This document shows, one piece after another, positions 16,365-27,154 of a DNA stretch of 64,000 bases. Where the stretch lies: the NCBI GenBank assembly GCA_017409825.1, contig JAFQRZ010000012.1:62001-126000 (forward strand). The letters run 5' to 3'. Under the pieces are notes generated by a model. The model was not told the DNA's origin. It worked only from the letters and a program-made list of their open reading frames with translations, and did not search any database. How positions within the stretch are numbered: the first letter of the stretch is position 1; the number at the start of each line of letters is the position of its first letter. The stretch comes from Agathobacter sp. (GTDB lineage Bacteria; Bacillota; Clostridia; Lachnospirales; Lachnospiraceae). The translations under genes and the position numbers were made by a program.

Positions 16365-17144
16365 CTATTTTGGCTTCACAAACTCCAATACCTCTTTGTA
16401 TTTCAGTTTACCACCGAACAAATCAAGCGCACTACCAATCGTAACATTAAGCCTATCATGACCAAGCGCTTTTATCTGCTCCAAATCCGCATAGTCATGC
16501 ACACCACCTGCATACGTAATTGGAAGCTTCCCCCATTCTCCCAATAACGCAACCAGCTCTGTCTGGATTCCGCTCTGCTTGCCCTCCACATCCACTGCAT
16601 GAATTAAAAATTCATCACAGTACTGGGACAGCTTGTCTAAAAGTTCCAAACTTACCTTTTCGGTTGTGAATTTCTGCCAACGGTCTGTTACGATATAATA
16701 ACCATCTTTTAAATATCGACAGGACAAATCCAGTACCACATGCTCCTTCCCCACTGCAACTACCAGCTTGTCCAAATTTTCATAATTTATTTTGCCATCC
16801 TTAAATACATAAGAGGTAACAATCACATGACTTGCCCCTTTTTCTATATAATAAGGAGCATTCTCTGCGGTAATTCCACCACCAATCTGCAATCCTTGTG
16901 GATATGCACGCAGCGCCTCTACCGCTTGTTGCTTCGTTGCCTCGTAGTATTCACTATCTGCTGCATTCAGCAAAATGATATGCCCGCCTTTGATTCCATC
17001 CTTCTGATATCGCTTTGCAAAATCTGCAGCTCCCTGTTCTGACACAAAATTTTCTACTGCTTCGTTATTTCTATCCTTCAGACTGCTTCCCACAATCTGT
17101 TTCACTTTTCCATTATGGATATCAATACAAGGTCTAAATTGCAT
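16365..17144 (-). CDS. hisA: Phosphoribosylformimino-AICAR ribotide isomerase, type usual in eukaryotes
   Basis: 259 residues, TIM barrel of histidine synthesis. It begins MQFRPCIDIHNGKVKQIVG and contains GLQIGGGITAENAPYYI, LDLSCRY, FLIHAVDVEGKQSGI and PITYAGGVHDYADLE. This pattern (RPCIDIHNGKVKQIVG, HAVDVEGKQ) is the HisA subtype found in fungi, plants and some Clostridia rather than the common bacterial subtype. No other his gene is in the window. The ATG at 17144 fits the family N-terminus although no clear ribosome site precedes it; a TTG at 17177 would add 11 residues. Confidence 0.88.
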   Translation of the reverse strand: MQFRPCIDIHNGKVKQIVGSSLKDRNNEAVENFVSEQGAADFAKRYQKDGIKGGHIILLNAADSEYYEATKQQAVEALRAYPQGLQIGGGITAENAPYYIEKGASHVIVTSYVFKDGKINYENLDKLVVAVGKEHVVLDLSCRYLKDGYYIVTDRWQKFTTEKVSLELLDKLSQYCDEFLIHAVDVEGKQSGIQTELVALLGEWGKLPITYAGGVHDYADLEQIKALGHDRLNVTIGSALDLFGGKLKYKEVLEFVKPK

Positions 17145-17281
17145 TTTTTTAAGGACAATCCGTCCATACCTTTCCAAGAAATTGAATTTATACTATAATT
17201 GTCTATACAAATATCATGATTTGATATAATTTTAACACATTATTGAGGTTCTGTGAAGTTATCTTTTATACAATTTACATC

Positions 17282-18830
<1,549 letters not shown>

Positions 18831-18839
18831 TAAACAGCA

Positions 18840-18876
18840 AAGGTGTCGCAAATGTATATTTGTCGACACCTTTTTT
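18840..18876 (+). terminator. guaB terminator
   Basis: AAGGTGTCG (18840-18848) pairs with CGACACCTT (18864-18872); the inner CAAAT/ATTTG extends the stem past a bulged T; a T-run follows. Confidence 0.88.
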
Positions 18877-18979
18877 ATATAATTTTTACGATTCGTTCGT
18901 TGCTTTTCCATGATTTTCATGGTATATTAGGTTCTACATTACTATAAATAATATTTTCAAAAGAAAGAGGTAAAAATTT

Positions 18980-20263
18980 ATGGAATTTGGGCCCGGGCAT
19001 ATAGGCCAGTTAGTATGTATCTTAGTTTTAGTATTTTTATCGGCGTTTTTCTCATCATCTGAGACCGCCCTTACCACAGTAAACAAAATCCGTATGAAAA
19101 ATCTTGCAGAAAACGGTGACAAACGTGCCGCAAAGGTTCTAAAGGTAACCAGCGACAGCGGCAAGATGCTTTCTGCAATTTTAATCGGTAACAACATCGT
19201 AAACATCGGAGCATCTTCTATCGCGACCATCCTCGCTATCGATATTTTTGGCGATATTGGATCTGGTATTGCAACAGGTGTACTTACTGTCATTGTTTTA
19301 ATCTTCGGCGAAGTATCACCAAAGACGATGGCGACCATAAAAGCTGACAGCTTTGCACTTGCTATCGCGGGAATTATTGATGTATTGATGTTTATTCTTA
19401 CACCGGTTATTTTTGTTATTAATAAATTAGCATCTGGCGTACTCTTCCTTCTTCGCGTAAATCCGAACGATGTGAACAACACGATGACAGAAGAAGAAAT
19501 TCGTACTATCGTTGATGAAAGTCAGGAAAGCGGAGCTATTGAAGATGAAGAACGTGAAATGATTCACAACGTATTCGACTTCGGTGACTCACTTGCAAAA
19601 GAAGTCATGGTTCCACGTATCGATATGACCTTTGTACAGGCCGACGCTACATTTGAAGAATTAATTGAACTTTATCGTGAGAATAAATATACACGTTATC
19701 CAGTATATGAAGAATCTACCGATTATGTTATCGGTATCATCAATATGAAAGATGTAATCCTTCTTCAAAACGAAGAAGATTTCTCTATTCGCAAGATTAT
19801 CCGCGAACCATATTTTACATATGAGCATAAAAACACAGCGGATTTATTTGTAGAAATGCGTAATACTTCTATCCCTCTCGCCATCGTTTTAGACGAATAC
19901 GGCGTAACTGCTGGTCTTGTAACCTTAGAAGACCTTTTGGAAGAAATCGTAGGGGAAATTCGTGACGAATACGATAGCGACGAAGAAGATGCGATCGAGC
20001 AGCTCAGTGAATTTGAATACTTGATTTTAGGCTCTACCAATTTAGATGACGTAAATGACGCCTTAGATTTGGAATTCAAATCCGATGACTATGATACTAT
20101 CGGTGGCTACTGCTTACAGCTTCTTGACCACCTTCCAGAAGAAAATGAAACCATCTTCACGGAAGACGATGTCGTTATCAAAATCAAGGAAGTCGATAAG
20201 AATCGTATTGAACGAATTTATATTAGAGTTCCTGAAAAGGAAGTAAAAACAGACGAAAATTAA
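18980..20263 (+). CDS. CNNM/CorC-type transporter (hemolysin C family, DUF21-CBS-CorC)
   Basis: 427 residues. The N-terminal DUF21 membrane domain (about 10-190, four hydrophobic segments) contains VFLSAFFSSSETALTTVNK and FGEVSPKTMA. A CBS pair follows (MVPRIDMTFVQ to MKDVILL, and TSIPLAIVLDEYGVTAGLVTLEDLLEEIVGEI), then a C-terminal CorC_HlyC domain (about 345-420). The family exports Mg2+ or other divalent ions; the old name hemolysin is misleading. Start 18980 with AGAGGT ten bases upstream. Single gene with its own terminator. Confidence 0.92.
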   Translation: MEFGPGHIGQLVCILVLVFLSAFFSSSETALTTVNKIRMKNLAENGDKRAAKVLKVTSDSGKMLSAILIGNNIVNIGASSIATILAIDIFGDIGSGIATGVLTVIVLIFGEVSPKTMATIKADSFALAIAGIIDVLMFILTPVIFVINKLASGVLFLLRVNPNDVNNTMTEEEIRTIVDESQESGAIEDEEREMIHNVFDFGDSLAKEVMVPRIDMTFVQADATFEELIELYRENKYTRYPVYEESTDYVIGIINMKDVILLQNEEDFSIRKIIREPYFTYEHKNTADLFVEMRNTSIPLAIVLDEYGVTAGLVTLEDLLEEIVGEIRDEYDSDEEDAIEQLSEFEYLILGSTNLDDVNDALDLEFKSDDYDTIGGYCLQLLDHLPEENETIFTEDDVVIKIKEVDKNRIERIYIRVPEKEVKTDEN

Positions 20264-20281
20264 ACATTTATGAAATAACGA

Positions 20282-20310
20282 AACTCCCTCATGCTTGAGG
20301 GAGTTTTTTA
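20282..20310 (+). terminator. Terminator after the CNNM/CorC gene
   Basis: AACTCCCTCA (20282-20291), loop TGCT, TGAGGGAGTT (20296-20305), then T-run. It also lies just beyond the convergent aminotransferase stop. Confidence 0.88.
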
Positions 20311-20321
20311 TATCATTGCAA

Positions 20322-21608
20322 CTATTTACTTTCTAAAATTTTATTTACAGAAGAAAGACGAACGCATACTACAAATACTTCTGCCGCCTTCTTCAGTTCT
20401 TCCAAAGATGGGAAAGTAGGTGCAATTCGGATGGTGTTATCTTTTGGATCTTTTCCATAAGGGAACGGAGCTCCTGCACCTGTCATTGTCACGCCTGCTT
20501 CTTTACATTTACCGATGATGTCTTTTGCACATCCTTCTAAAGATTCGAAACAAATGAAATAGCCACCGACTGGATTTACCCATGTACCGATGCCGCGGCT
20601 TGCGATTTCTGCTGTCATAAGTTCATCTAACATCTCGAATTTTGGACGCATGATATCTGCCTGCTTCATCATGTGCTGTTTGATACCATCAAAGTTTTTG
20701 AAGTATAATGCATGACGACGCTGATTGGTCTTGTCATAACCGATTGTCTGAATCGTCAACTGTTTCTTGATATCTGCAATATTATTTGGTGAAGCTGCAA
20801 GTGCTGCAATACCAGCACCTGGGAACGTTACCTTACTAGTAGAGCAGAATTCGAATACCATATCTGGATTACCTGCTTCTTCACATTCTGCAAGAATGTT
20901 TAAGATAACATCCTGTTTATCTTCGTATAAATGATGTACACAGTATGCATTATCCCAGAAAATACGGAAGTCTGGTGCTGCAGGTTTCAAACGTGCGAAA
21001 CGCAGTACTGTTTCGTCCGAATACGAAACACCCGATGGGTTCGAATATTTTGGTACACACCAAATACCCTTTACGGCTGGGTCATTGTTTACATATTCTT
21101 CTACCATGTCCATATCTGGACCATCCTCGTAGAGAGGAATATTAATCATCTCGATACCGAAAAGCTCTGTAATCGCAAAATGTCTGTCATAACCTGGTAC
21201 TGGACAAAGAAATTTAACCTTATCTAATTTGCACCAAGGGGTATTTCCGCAGTAACCTAAAACCATCGCTCTGGAAATCTGGTCATACATGATATTTAAG
21301 CTGGAATTTCCGTATACGATAACACTCTTTTCACTACATCCAAGCATTTCTGCAAGAAGACGTTTCGCCTCTGGAATACCATCCAACACACCATAGTTAC
21401 GTAAATCCATACCGTTTTCACTTACCAAAGCGGTATTCGAATCAATCGCATCCAATAAGCCCATCGATAAATCCAACTGCTCTGCCGATGGCTTCCCTCT
21501 GGACATATCCAATTTCAAATTCAACGCCTTAATTTCTTCAAACTGTTTTTCAAGAGCAGCCTGTTCTACAAGTAACTCTTCTCTTGTCATTTCCTGATAC
21601 TTCTGCAT
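20322..21608 (-). CDS. PLP-dependent aminotransferase (aspartate aminotransferase, MocR-like/type Ic)
   Basis: 428 residues, fold type I aminotransferase. Seen: LDMSRGKPSAEQLDLS at the N-terminus, GNSSLNIMYDQISR, CPVPGYDRHFAI, VPKYSNPSGVSYSDE, the aspartate in IFWDNAYCVHHL, and the cofactor lysine in CSTSKVTFPGAG; then TIRIAPTFPS with the substrate-binding arginine. These are marks of the Aminotran_MocR (PF12897) group, for which aspartate aminotransferase activity is reported. There is no DNA-binding domain. Follows rarA by 51 bases with AGGAGG before ATG 21608, so it may share its transcript. Confidence 0.88.
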   Translation of the reverse strand: MQKYQEMTREELLVEQAALEKQFEEIKALNLKLDMSRGKPSAEQLDLSMGLLDAIDSNTALVSENGMDLRNYGVLDGIPEAKRLLAEMLGCSEKSVIVYGNSSLNIMYDQISRAMVLGYCGNTPWCKLDKVKFLCPVPGYDRHFAITELFGIEMINIPLYEDGPDMDMVEEYVNNDPAVKGIWCVPKYSNPSGVSYSDETVLRFARLKPAAPDFRIFWDNAYCVHHLYEDKQDVILNILAECEEAGNPDMVFEFCSTSKVTFPGAGIAALAASPNNIADIKKQLTIQTIGYDKTNQRRHALYFKNFDGIKQHMMKQADIMRPKFEMLDELMTAEIASRGIGTWVNPVGGYFICFESLEGCAKDIIGKCKEAGVTMTGAGAPFPYGKDPKDNTIRIAPTFPSLEELKKAAEVFVVCVRLSSVNKILESK

Positions 21609-21659
21609 GCTAATTCCTCCTACTTATGTATCTTAATATTCTATGTTTGTCTAAAACTT

Positions 21660-22979
21660 TTATTCGCCTTTTATCTTTTTAAAATGCTCACGAATCGTCT
21701 TCTCATATCCCATCTCGGAAGGCTCATAAAATTTCGTCCCTACCAAAGCATCTGGCAAATACTGCTGTGCCACATAATGATTTGGGTAATCATGTGCATA
21801 TTTATAACCAAGTCCATGTCCTAACTTTTCTGCACCCTTATAATGTGCATCCTGTAAATGGTTCGGAACTGGTGGTGTCACATTGTTTTGTACTGCACGC
21901 ATCGCTGCATCAATGGCTCCGTAGGCCGCGTTGCTCTTTGGTGCACAAGCTACATACGTAGCCGCCTGTGACAAAATAATCTGTGCTTCTGGCATTCCGA
22001 TTCGCTCGATGGCTTGTGATGCAGATGTCGCTACAACTAATGCCATTGGATCTGCGTTTCCTACATCCTCCGATGCACAAATCATAATTCTTCTCGCAAT
22101 AAATTTAATATCTTCTCCCGCATATAGCATACGTGCCAGATAATACACGGCTGCATCTGGGTCAGAACCTCTCATACTCTTGATAAAAGCAGAAATCGTA
22201 TCGTAATGATTATCTCCTGTTTTATCATAAGATATCACACGTTTTTGGATGCATTCACTGGCTACATCAATCGTGATATGAATCTTACCATCTGCACCTC
22301 GATCCGTGGTAAGAATGCCAAGTTCAATGGCTGTAAGAGCAGCTCTCGCATCCCCATTACAAACATCTGCCAAAAACTCTAATGCCTCATCATCAATCAC
22401 AGCTCCGAAGGAACCCATTCCTTTTTCACGGTCGTTGACTGCACGAAGCAAAAGTACCTTGATATCTTCCTTGTCCAGTTTCTTTAACTCGAAAATAATA
22501 GAGCGGGATAATAACGCACTATTTACCTCGAAATATGGATTTTCGGTAGTCGCACCAATCAGAATAATCGTTCCATCCTCCACAAATGGTAGCAGGTAAT
22601 CCTGCTGTCCTTTGTTGAAACGATGAATTTCGTCGATGAAAAGAATCGTTTTCTTTCCATACATCCCCTGATTGTTCTTCGCCTGCTGCACAACCTCTTC
22701 CATGTCCTTCTTCCCAGCAGAAGTCGCATTAATCTGCTTAAACTCCGCACTGGTCGTATTCGCGATTACCTTAGCCAAGGTTGTCTTTCCTGTTCCCGGA
22801 GGTCCATAGAAAATAATGGAGCTAAGCTTATCGGCTTTAATTGCACGATAGAGCAATTTGTCTTTTCCCACAATGTGCTGCTGTCCTACGACCTCATCCA
22901 ATGTAGTCGGTCTCAGACGAGAAGCCAATGGTGACTCGGATTCCATATTCTGTTCTCGCATATATTCAAATAAATCCAT
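21660..22979 (-). CDS. rarA: Replication-associated recombination ATPase RarA/MgsA
   Basis: 439 residues, AAA+ clamp-loader-like ATPase acting at stalled replication forks. It starts MDLFEYMREQN, then PLASRLRPTTLDEVVGQQHI; Walker A GPPGTGKTTLA, Walker B LFIDEIHRFNK, sensor 1 IGATTENPYFEV, and the C-terminal tetramerisation region with GSDPDAAVYYLARML and YKYAHDYPNHYV. Full length. Start 22979 with GGAGG seven bases upstream. 98 bases separate its start from the clpB terminator. Confidence 0.95.
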   Translation of the reverse strand: MDLFEYMREQNMESESPLASRLRPTTLDEVVGQQHIVGKDKLLYRAIKADKLSSIIFYGPPGTGKTTLAKVIANTTSAEFKQINATSAGKKDMEEVVQQAKNNQGMYGKKTILFIDEIHRFNKGQQDYLLPFVEDGTIILIGATTENPYFEVNSALLSRSIIFELKKLDKEDIKVLLLRAVNDREKGMGSFGAVIDDEALEFLADVCNGDARAALTAIELGILTTDRGADGKIHITIDVASECIQKRVISYDKTGDNHYDTISAFIKSMRGSDPDAAVYYLARMLYAGEDIKFIARRIMICASEDVGNADPMALVVATSASQAIERIGMPEAQIILSQAATYVACAPKSNAAYGAIDAAMRAVQNNVTPPVPNHLQDAHYKGAEKLGHGLGYKYAHDYPNHYVAQQYLPDALVGTKFYEPSEMGYEKTIREHFKKIKGE

Positions 22980-23103
22980 GCTGCCTCCATTGAATTTCGA
23001 TTTCTAGTAACTCCATATATATGAATAGAATACCATAATTTAACAATATATGGAATACCCCTGATTATGAATTTTTATTATCTTTAAAATTCATTTTCCT
23101 TAT

Positions 23104-23141
23104 AAAAAAGACACGTTTTAAGATAAAAACGTGTCTTTTTT
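23104..23141. terminator. clpB terminator
   Basis: AAAAAAGACACGTTTT (23104-23119) and AAAACGTGTCTTTTTT (23126-23141) form a 16-bp perfect stem, with built-in A and T runs on both strands. Confidence 0.88.
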
Positions 23142-23190
23142 GCATTTTCTTACATAAAATTATTCAATTTGACGCAATTCATCAAATGTA

Positions 23191-25782
23191 TTAATTGTGC
23201 TTCGCGCTTGCTGTCAAACGTCCATCTTTCACATCAATGTAAATCACATCACCCATCTGCACTTCATCTGCCAGAATCAGTTTTGCAGAAAGCGTCTCTA
23301 CATGCTTCTGCAAGAAACGTTTCAGTGGTCTTGCACCATAGACTGGATCATACCCATGCTCCACAATAAACGCTGTTGCGTCGTCGGAAAGTTCCACTGA
23401 CAATTCGCGATCTTTCAATCGACTGTTCAAATCCGCCATCATAAGCGTAATGATATTTCCGATATTGTCTTTTGTGAGTGGCTTGAACATAATGATTTCA
23501 TCCAAACGGTTTAAAAACTCTGGACGGAAATGTCCACGTACCACATGCATCACGGCCTCTTCTGCGAGCGGAGAAATCGTTCCATCCTCGTCAATGCCAT
23601 CCAAAAGCTGTGCGGAACCAAGATTACTGGTCATAATAATAATGGTATTTTTGAAATCTACCGTACGTCCCTGAGAATCTGTAATACGTCCATCATCCAA
23701 TACCTGAAGCAATACATTAAACACATCTGGATGTGCCTTTTCCACCTCATCAAACAATACTACCGAATATGGTTTGCGTCGAACAGCTTCTGTGAGCTGG
23801 CCCCCTTCGTCATAGCCTACATATCCTGGAGGCGCTCCAATCAAACGCGATACGGAATATTTCTCCATGTATTCACTCATATCCAAACGTACCATATTTG
23901 ATTCATCATCAAAAAGACTTGCCGCCAAAGCCTTTGCCAACTCTGTTTTACCAACACCAGTTGGTCCTAAGAAAAGGAAGGAACCGATTGGCTTGCTTGG
24001 GTCTTTGATACCTGCTTTCGAACGAATAATCGCTTCTGTCACCATGGTTACTCCATCATCCTGTCCAACGACACGTTTGTGAAGTTCATCATCCAAATGC
24101 AAGGTTTTGTTGCGTTCGCTTTCGGTCAGCTTCGCCACTGGAATTCCGGTCCAACGAGAAATGATACGAGCAATTTCTTCCTCGGTTACTTTTTCTCGCA
24201 CGAGCGAAAGGTCTCGATTCTTCAAAATCTCTTCCTCTGCTTCCAACTGCTTTTCCATCTGTGGCAATACTCCATACTGGAGCTCTGCAGCCTTTTCCAA
24301 ATCATAATTCTGCTGCGCGATTTTAATTTCATTTTTTGTCGTTTCAATGGATTCACGAAGTTTGCTTACTTTATCTACTGCATCTTTTTCATTGGTCCAA
24401 TTTGCCTTTTTACTATTCAATTCATCATGAAGCTCTGCCAATTCTTTTTGTAAATTCGCCAAGCGTTCCTGGCTGAGACGGTCCGTTTCTTTCTTTAGGG
24501 CAGTTTCTTCAATTTCCATCTGCATGACACGGCGATTCAGTTCATCCAATTCTGTTGGCATAGAATCCAGCTCTGTCTTAATGAGTGCACAGGCTTCATC
24601 CACAAGGTCAATCGCCTTGTCTGGAAGGAATCGGTCGGAAATATAACGGTTAGACAAAGTCGCCGCAGAAACCAATGCCGAATCGGTAATTTTTACTCCA
24701 TGGTAAACTTCGTATCGATCCTTCAGTCCTCGAAGAATGGAAATCGTATCTTCTACGGTAGGCTCATCCACCATCACTGGCTGGAAACGACGTTCCAATG
24801 CCGCATCCTTTTCAATATATTCGCGATATTCATCCAAGGTAGTCGCACCAACACAGTGCAACTCTCCACGCGCAAGCATTGGTTTTAAAAGCTGTCCTGC
24901 ATCCATCGCACCATCTGTTTTTCCAGCACCGACAATCGTATGCAGCTCATCGATAAACAAAATAATCTGTCCATCCGAAGCCTTCACTTCATCCAATACT
25001 GCTTTGAGTCGCTCCTCAAATTCACCACGATATTTCGCACCTGCGATAAGTGCCCCCATATCCAGTGCAAATAATCGTTTGTCCTTCAATCCTTCTGGAA
25101 CATCTCCTCGTACAATACGCTGTGCCAAACCTTCTACTACGGCAGTTTTGCCTACACCAGGTTCTCCAATTAAAACTGGGTTATTCTTGGTCTTTCTGGA
25201 CAAAATGCGTACCACATTGCGGATTTCTGCGTCACGTCCGATGACAGGGTCCAGCTTTTGCTGGCGTGCGCGCTCTACCATGTCATATCCATATTTTTCC
25301 AAGGTATCATACGTAGCCTCTGGATTATCAGAAGTCACTCGCTGATTCCCACGCACTGTCGCCAATGCCTGCAGGAATCTATCCCTTGTCAAACCATATT
25401 CCTGGATGAGTTCCTTCATCGCCTTATTCGGATATTTCAATAAGGAAAGGAATATATGCTCCACAGACACATATTCATCGCCCATGTGTTTCGCTTCATC
25501 TTCTGCGTGAATCAACACGTTATTCAAGTCTTTTCCAATATAGACCTGTCCTGCTCCCTGCACCTTTACTCTCGCATTCAGCTTGCGAAGTGCGTTTTCC
25601 GTGAAATGCTCACGGTTGATTTCCATCTTTTCTATCAATTTGCCAATCAGGCCATCTTCTTGAGTTAAGAGAGCAACTAAAAGATGTTCCTGTTCAATCT
25701 CTTGGTTACCGTATTCATACGCTAACTTTTCGAGTGCATTGATTGCTTCGATAGATTTCTGTGTAAATTTCTGAATATTCAT
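23191..25782 (-). CDS. clpB: ATP-dependent disaggregase ClpB
   Basis: 863 residues. N-terminal double Clp repeat (residues 1-145), NBD1 with Walker [14 protein letters not shown], coiled-coil middle domain (about 400-525), NBD2 with Walker [16 protein letters not shown], and the C-terminal arginine-finger region ([14 protein letters not shown]). It rescues aggregated proteins together with DnaK. The ClpB-type long middle domain and [16 protein letters not shown] boundary separate it from ClpC/ClpA. Start 25782 behind AAGGAGG. The promoter carries a CIRCE element, so it should be repressed by HrcA and induced by heat. Confidence 0.97.
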   Translation of the reverse strand: MNIQKFTQKSIEAINALEKLAYEYGNQEIEQEHLLVALLTQEDGLIGKLIEKMEINREHFTENALRKLNARVKVQGAGQVYIGKDLNNVLIHAEDEAKHMGDEYVSVEHIFLSLLKYPNKAMKELIQEYGLTRDRFLQALATVRGNQRVTSDNPEATYDTLEKYGYDMVERARQQKLDPVIGRDAEIRNVVRILSRKTKNNPVLIGEPGVGKTAVVEGLAQRIVRGDVPEGLKDKRLFALDMGALIAGAKYRGEFEERLKAVLDEVKASDGQIILFIDELHTIVGAGKTDGAMDAGQLLKPMLARGELHCVGATTLDEYREYIEKDAALERRFQPVMVDEPTVEDTISILRGLKDRYEVYHGVKITDSALVSAATLSNRYISDRFLPDKAIDLVDEACALIKTELDSMPTELDELNRRVMQMEIEETALKKETDRLSQERLANLQKELAELHDELNSKKANWTNEKDAVDKVSKLRESIETTKNEIKIAQQNYDLEKAAELQYGVLPQMEKQLEAEEEILKNRDLSLVREKVTEEEIARIISRWTGIPVAKLTESERNKTLHLDDELHKRVVGQDDGVTMVTEAIIRSKAGIKDPSKPIGSFLFLGPTGVGKTELAKALAASLFDDESNMVRLDMSEYMEKYSVSRLIGAPPGYVGYDEGGQLTEAVRRKPYSVVLFDEVEKAHPDVFNVLLQVLDDGRITDSQGRTVDFKNTIIIMTSNLGSAQLLDGIDEDGTISPLAEEAVMHVVRGHFRPEFLNRLDEIIMFKPLTKDNIGNIITLMMADLNSRLKDRELSVELSDDATAFIVEHGYDPVYGARPLKRFLQKHVETLSAKLILADEVQMGDVIYIDVKDGRLTASAKHN

Positions 25783-25831
25783 TGTAGCGTACCTCCTTTT
25801 TATTAGCCTTTCTTTTTTCTCTACAATTTAT

Positions 25832-25874
25832 GTTTTATCACTCATTGTTAGCACTGTCAATAGGCGAGTGCTAA
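25832..25874 (-). promoter_or_regulatory. CIRCE (HrcA) operator over the clpB promoter
   Basis: TTAGCACTG (25848-25856), nine bases, GAGTGCTAA (25866-25874): the CIRCE inverted repeat TTAGCACTC-N9-GAGTGCTAA with a single mismatch. On the minus strand it covers the -35 box TTGACA (25855-25860); the -10 TAAAAC lies at 25832-25837 after 17 bases. Confidence 0.9.
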
Positions 25875-25904
25875 TTCTATTTCTTAAATATTTCTAAACA
25901 AAAA

Positions 25905-25933
25905 TAACCAGCCTGATTCTTCAAGCTGGTTAT
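25905..25933 (-). terminator. Terminator of the lipoprotein gene
   Basis: Minus strand ATAACCAGC (25925-25933), loop, GCTGGTTAT (25905-25913), then TTTTTG. Confidence 0.8.
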
Positions 25934-25948
25934 CCACACTTTATTATT

Positions 25949-26920
25949 TTATTCCCAAACAACTTCTGTATCCATCTTTCCTAACGCTATTTCACTTACC
26001 TTATAAAAGGTTTCGATATAGCTAGCCTCATCCGTATGTTTCTCTACAAGTTCTCTTGTCACACTTCCATCTTCCCATACCGTCTCTGCTACAATGCAAG
26101 CGATATCTTTACCAACACGTAGCTGTGTTGGCATTTCTCCTGGTTTTACAGTTTCTGTTTGCAAAATTTTTAATGATTCATCCATATAATGTAAATGAAT
26201 CTCTTCTGGTTCGGAAGCGAGAAGTTCCACTGTCAATTCTACTGCACCACCGAAAACCTGCTTCTCCCCATCCTCTGTTATGGTTGCTTCTTCCTCTAAT
26301 TTCACGGTATAATTTCCACCAACGATGCCACCTTGATAATGTCCCATACCGGCAGTCACATAATATGCTCCATCAGTAGTCATATAAACTGGATTCATAT
26401 AAAATCCTACATTTTCAACATTTTCTTTCACCAACGCGTACATGGTTCCAGTCAAGTAAACACTTTCGCCCACATCAGTCACATTGAGATGCTGGGACAC
26501 TTCACAAATTTCATCCCCGATCATCAGCATACTAAATGGTTCCTGCCCTTCTTCCTGCCATTCGGAATAAAAAAATGCAATCCCTTCTAAGTCATCAAAA
26601 CGAATTTCCCAATTCTCACAATCCTTAGCCTCTGTTGTACCATGCTTCTCCACTGTGCCATAAATACGTCCATTGTATTTTGCCTCATTTTCTGCAATTA
26701 TGTTTCCACCATCCACAATTTCATCCAAATGATCATTCAAATACGCATCCATGTCAAACAAGTCCAAATACTCTGTCGTAAGAAAAATCCCTACAAGACG
26801 ATCCGAATTTTCCTGCTGCTCTCCGCCTGCATCTTCTTTCGCAAGCGAACAGCCACCGAGTAGCCCTACCATCAAAATAACAATCATACACCAAACGATT
26901 GCCTTACCTTTTCGCATCAT
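25949..26920 (-). CDS. Lipoprotein of unknown function
   Basis: 323 residues. N-terminal signal with lipobox LGGC (cleavage before about C24), then an acidic extracellular part. No enzyme motif recognised. It has several beta-strand-like stretches (VELTVELLASEPEEIHLHYM, ACIVAETVWEDGSVTRELVE). The ATG overlaps the stop of the upstream HTH gene by four bases (ATGA), so the two are translationally coupled, which makes it part of a DUF2975-HTH-lipoprotein cassette. Possibly a surface sensor or an output of that regulator; this is inference only. Confidence 0.75.
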   Translation of the reverse strand: MMRKGKAIVWCMIVILMVGLLGGCSLAKEDAGGEQQENSDRLVGIFLTTEYLDLFDMDAYLNDHLDEIVDGGNIIAENEAKYNGRIYGTVEKHGTTEAKDCENWEIRFDDLEGIAFFYSEWQEEGQEPFSMLMIGDEICEVSQHLNVTDVGESVYLTGTMYALVKENVENVGFYMNPVYMTTDGAYYVTAGMGHYQGGIVGGNYTVKLEEEATITEDGEKQVFGGAVELTVELLASEPEEIHLHYMDESLKILQTETVKPGEMPTQLRVGKDIACIVAETVWEDGSVTRELVEKHTDEASYIETFYKVSEIALGKMDTEVVWE

Positions 26921-27144
26921 TCTTCTTCCTCCTCTCCAAGTTCTCCATCAAATTTCAAAATATCACCCACATCACATTGCAGATAATAGCAAATTCGATT
27001 GATTGTATGAAAACGCACACCCTTCGCTTTTCCACTTCGTAGCACCGACAGATTTGCCTCTGTGATATCCACCAATTTACAAAGCTCTTTCGAGGTCATT
27101 CCGCGTCCCTTTAACACATCCTCTAAACAAACTCGAATTCCCAT
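26917..27144 (-). CDS. XRE/YozG-like helix-turn-helix regulator
   Basis: 75 residues, a minimal Cro/CI-type DNA-binding protein: RVCLEDVLKGRGMTSKELCKLVDITEANLSVLRSGKAKGVRFHTINRICYYLQCDVGDILKFD spans the whole helix-turn-helix, ending in an acidic tail. Start at 27144, because GAGG lies five bases upstream; the longer frame would start inside the DUF2975 gene. Such YozG-like regulators are commonly paired with DUF2975 membrane proteins, as here. The likely target is the pair of palindromes at 28060-28125 ahead of the cassette (inference). Confidence 0.85.
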   Translation of the reverse strand: MGIRVCLEDVLKGRGMTSKELCKLVDITEANLSVLRSGKAKGVRFHTINRICYYLQCDVGDILKFDGELGEEEEE

Positions 27145-27154
27145 TTCCTCACCT

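Noticed and set aside
16365-17144. A histidine operon around hisA
   Set aside because: Neighbouring genes are unrelated to histidine synthesis; hisA is solitary in this window.
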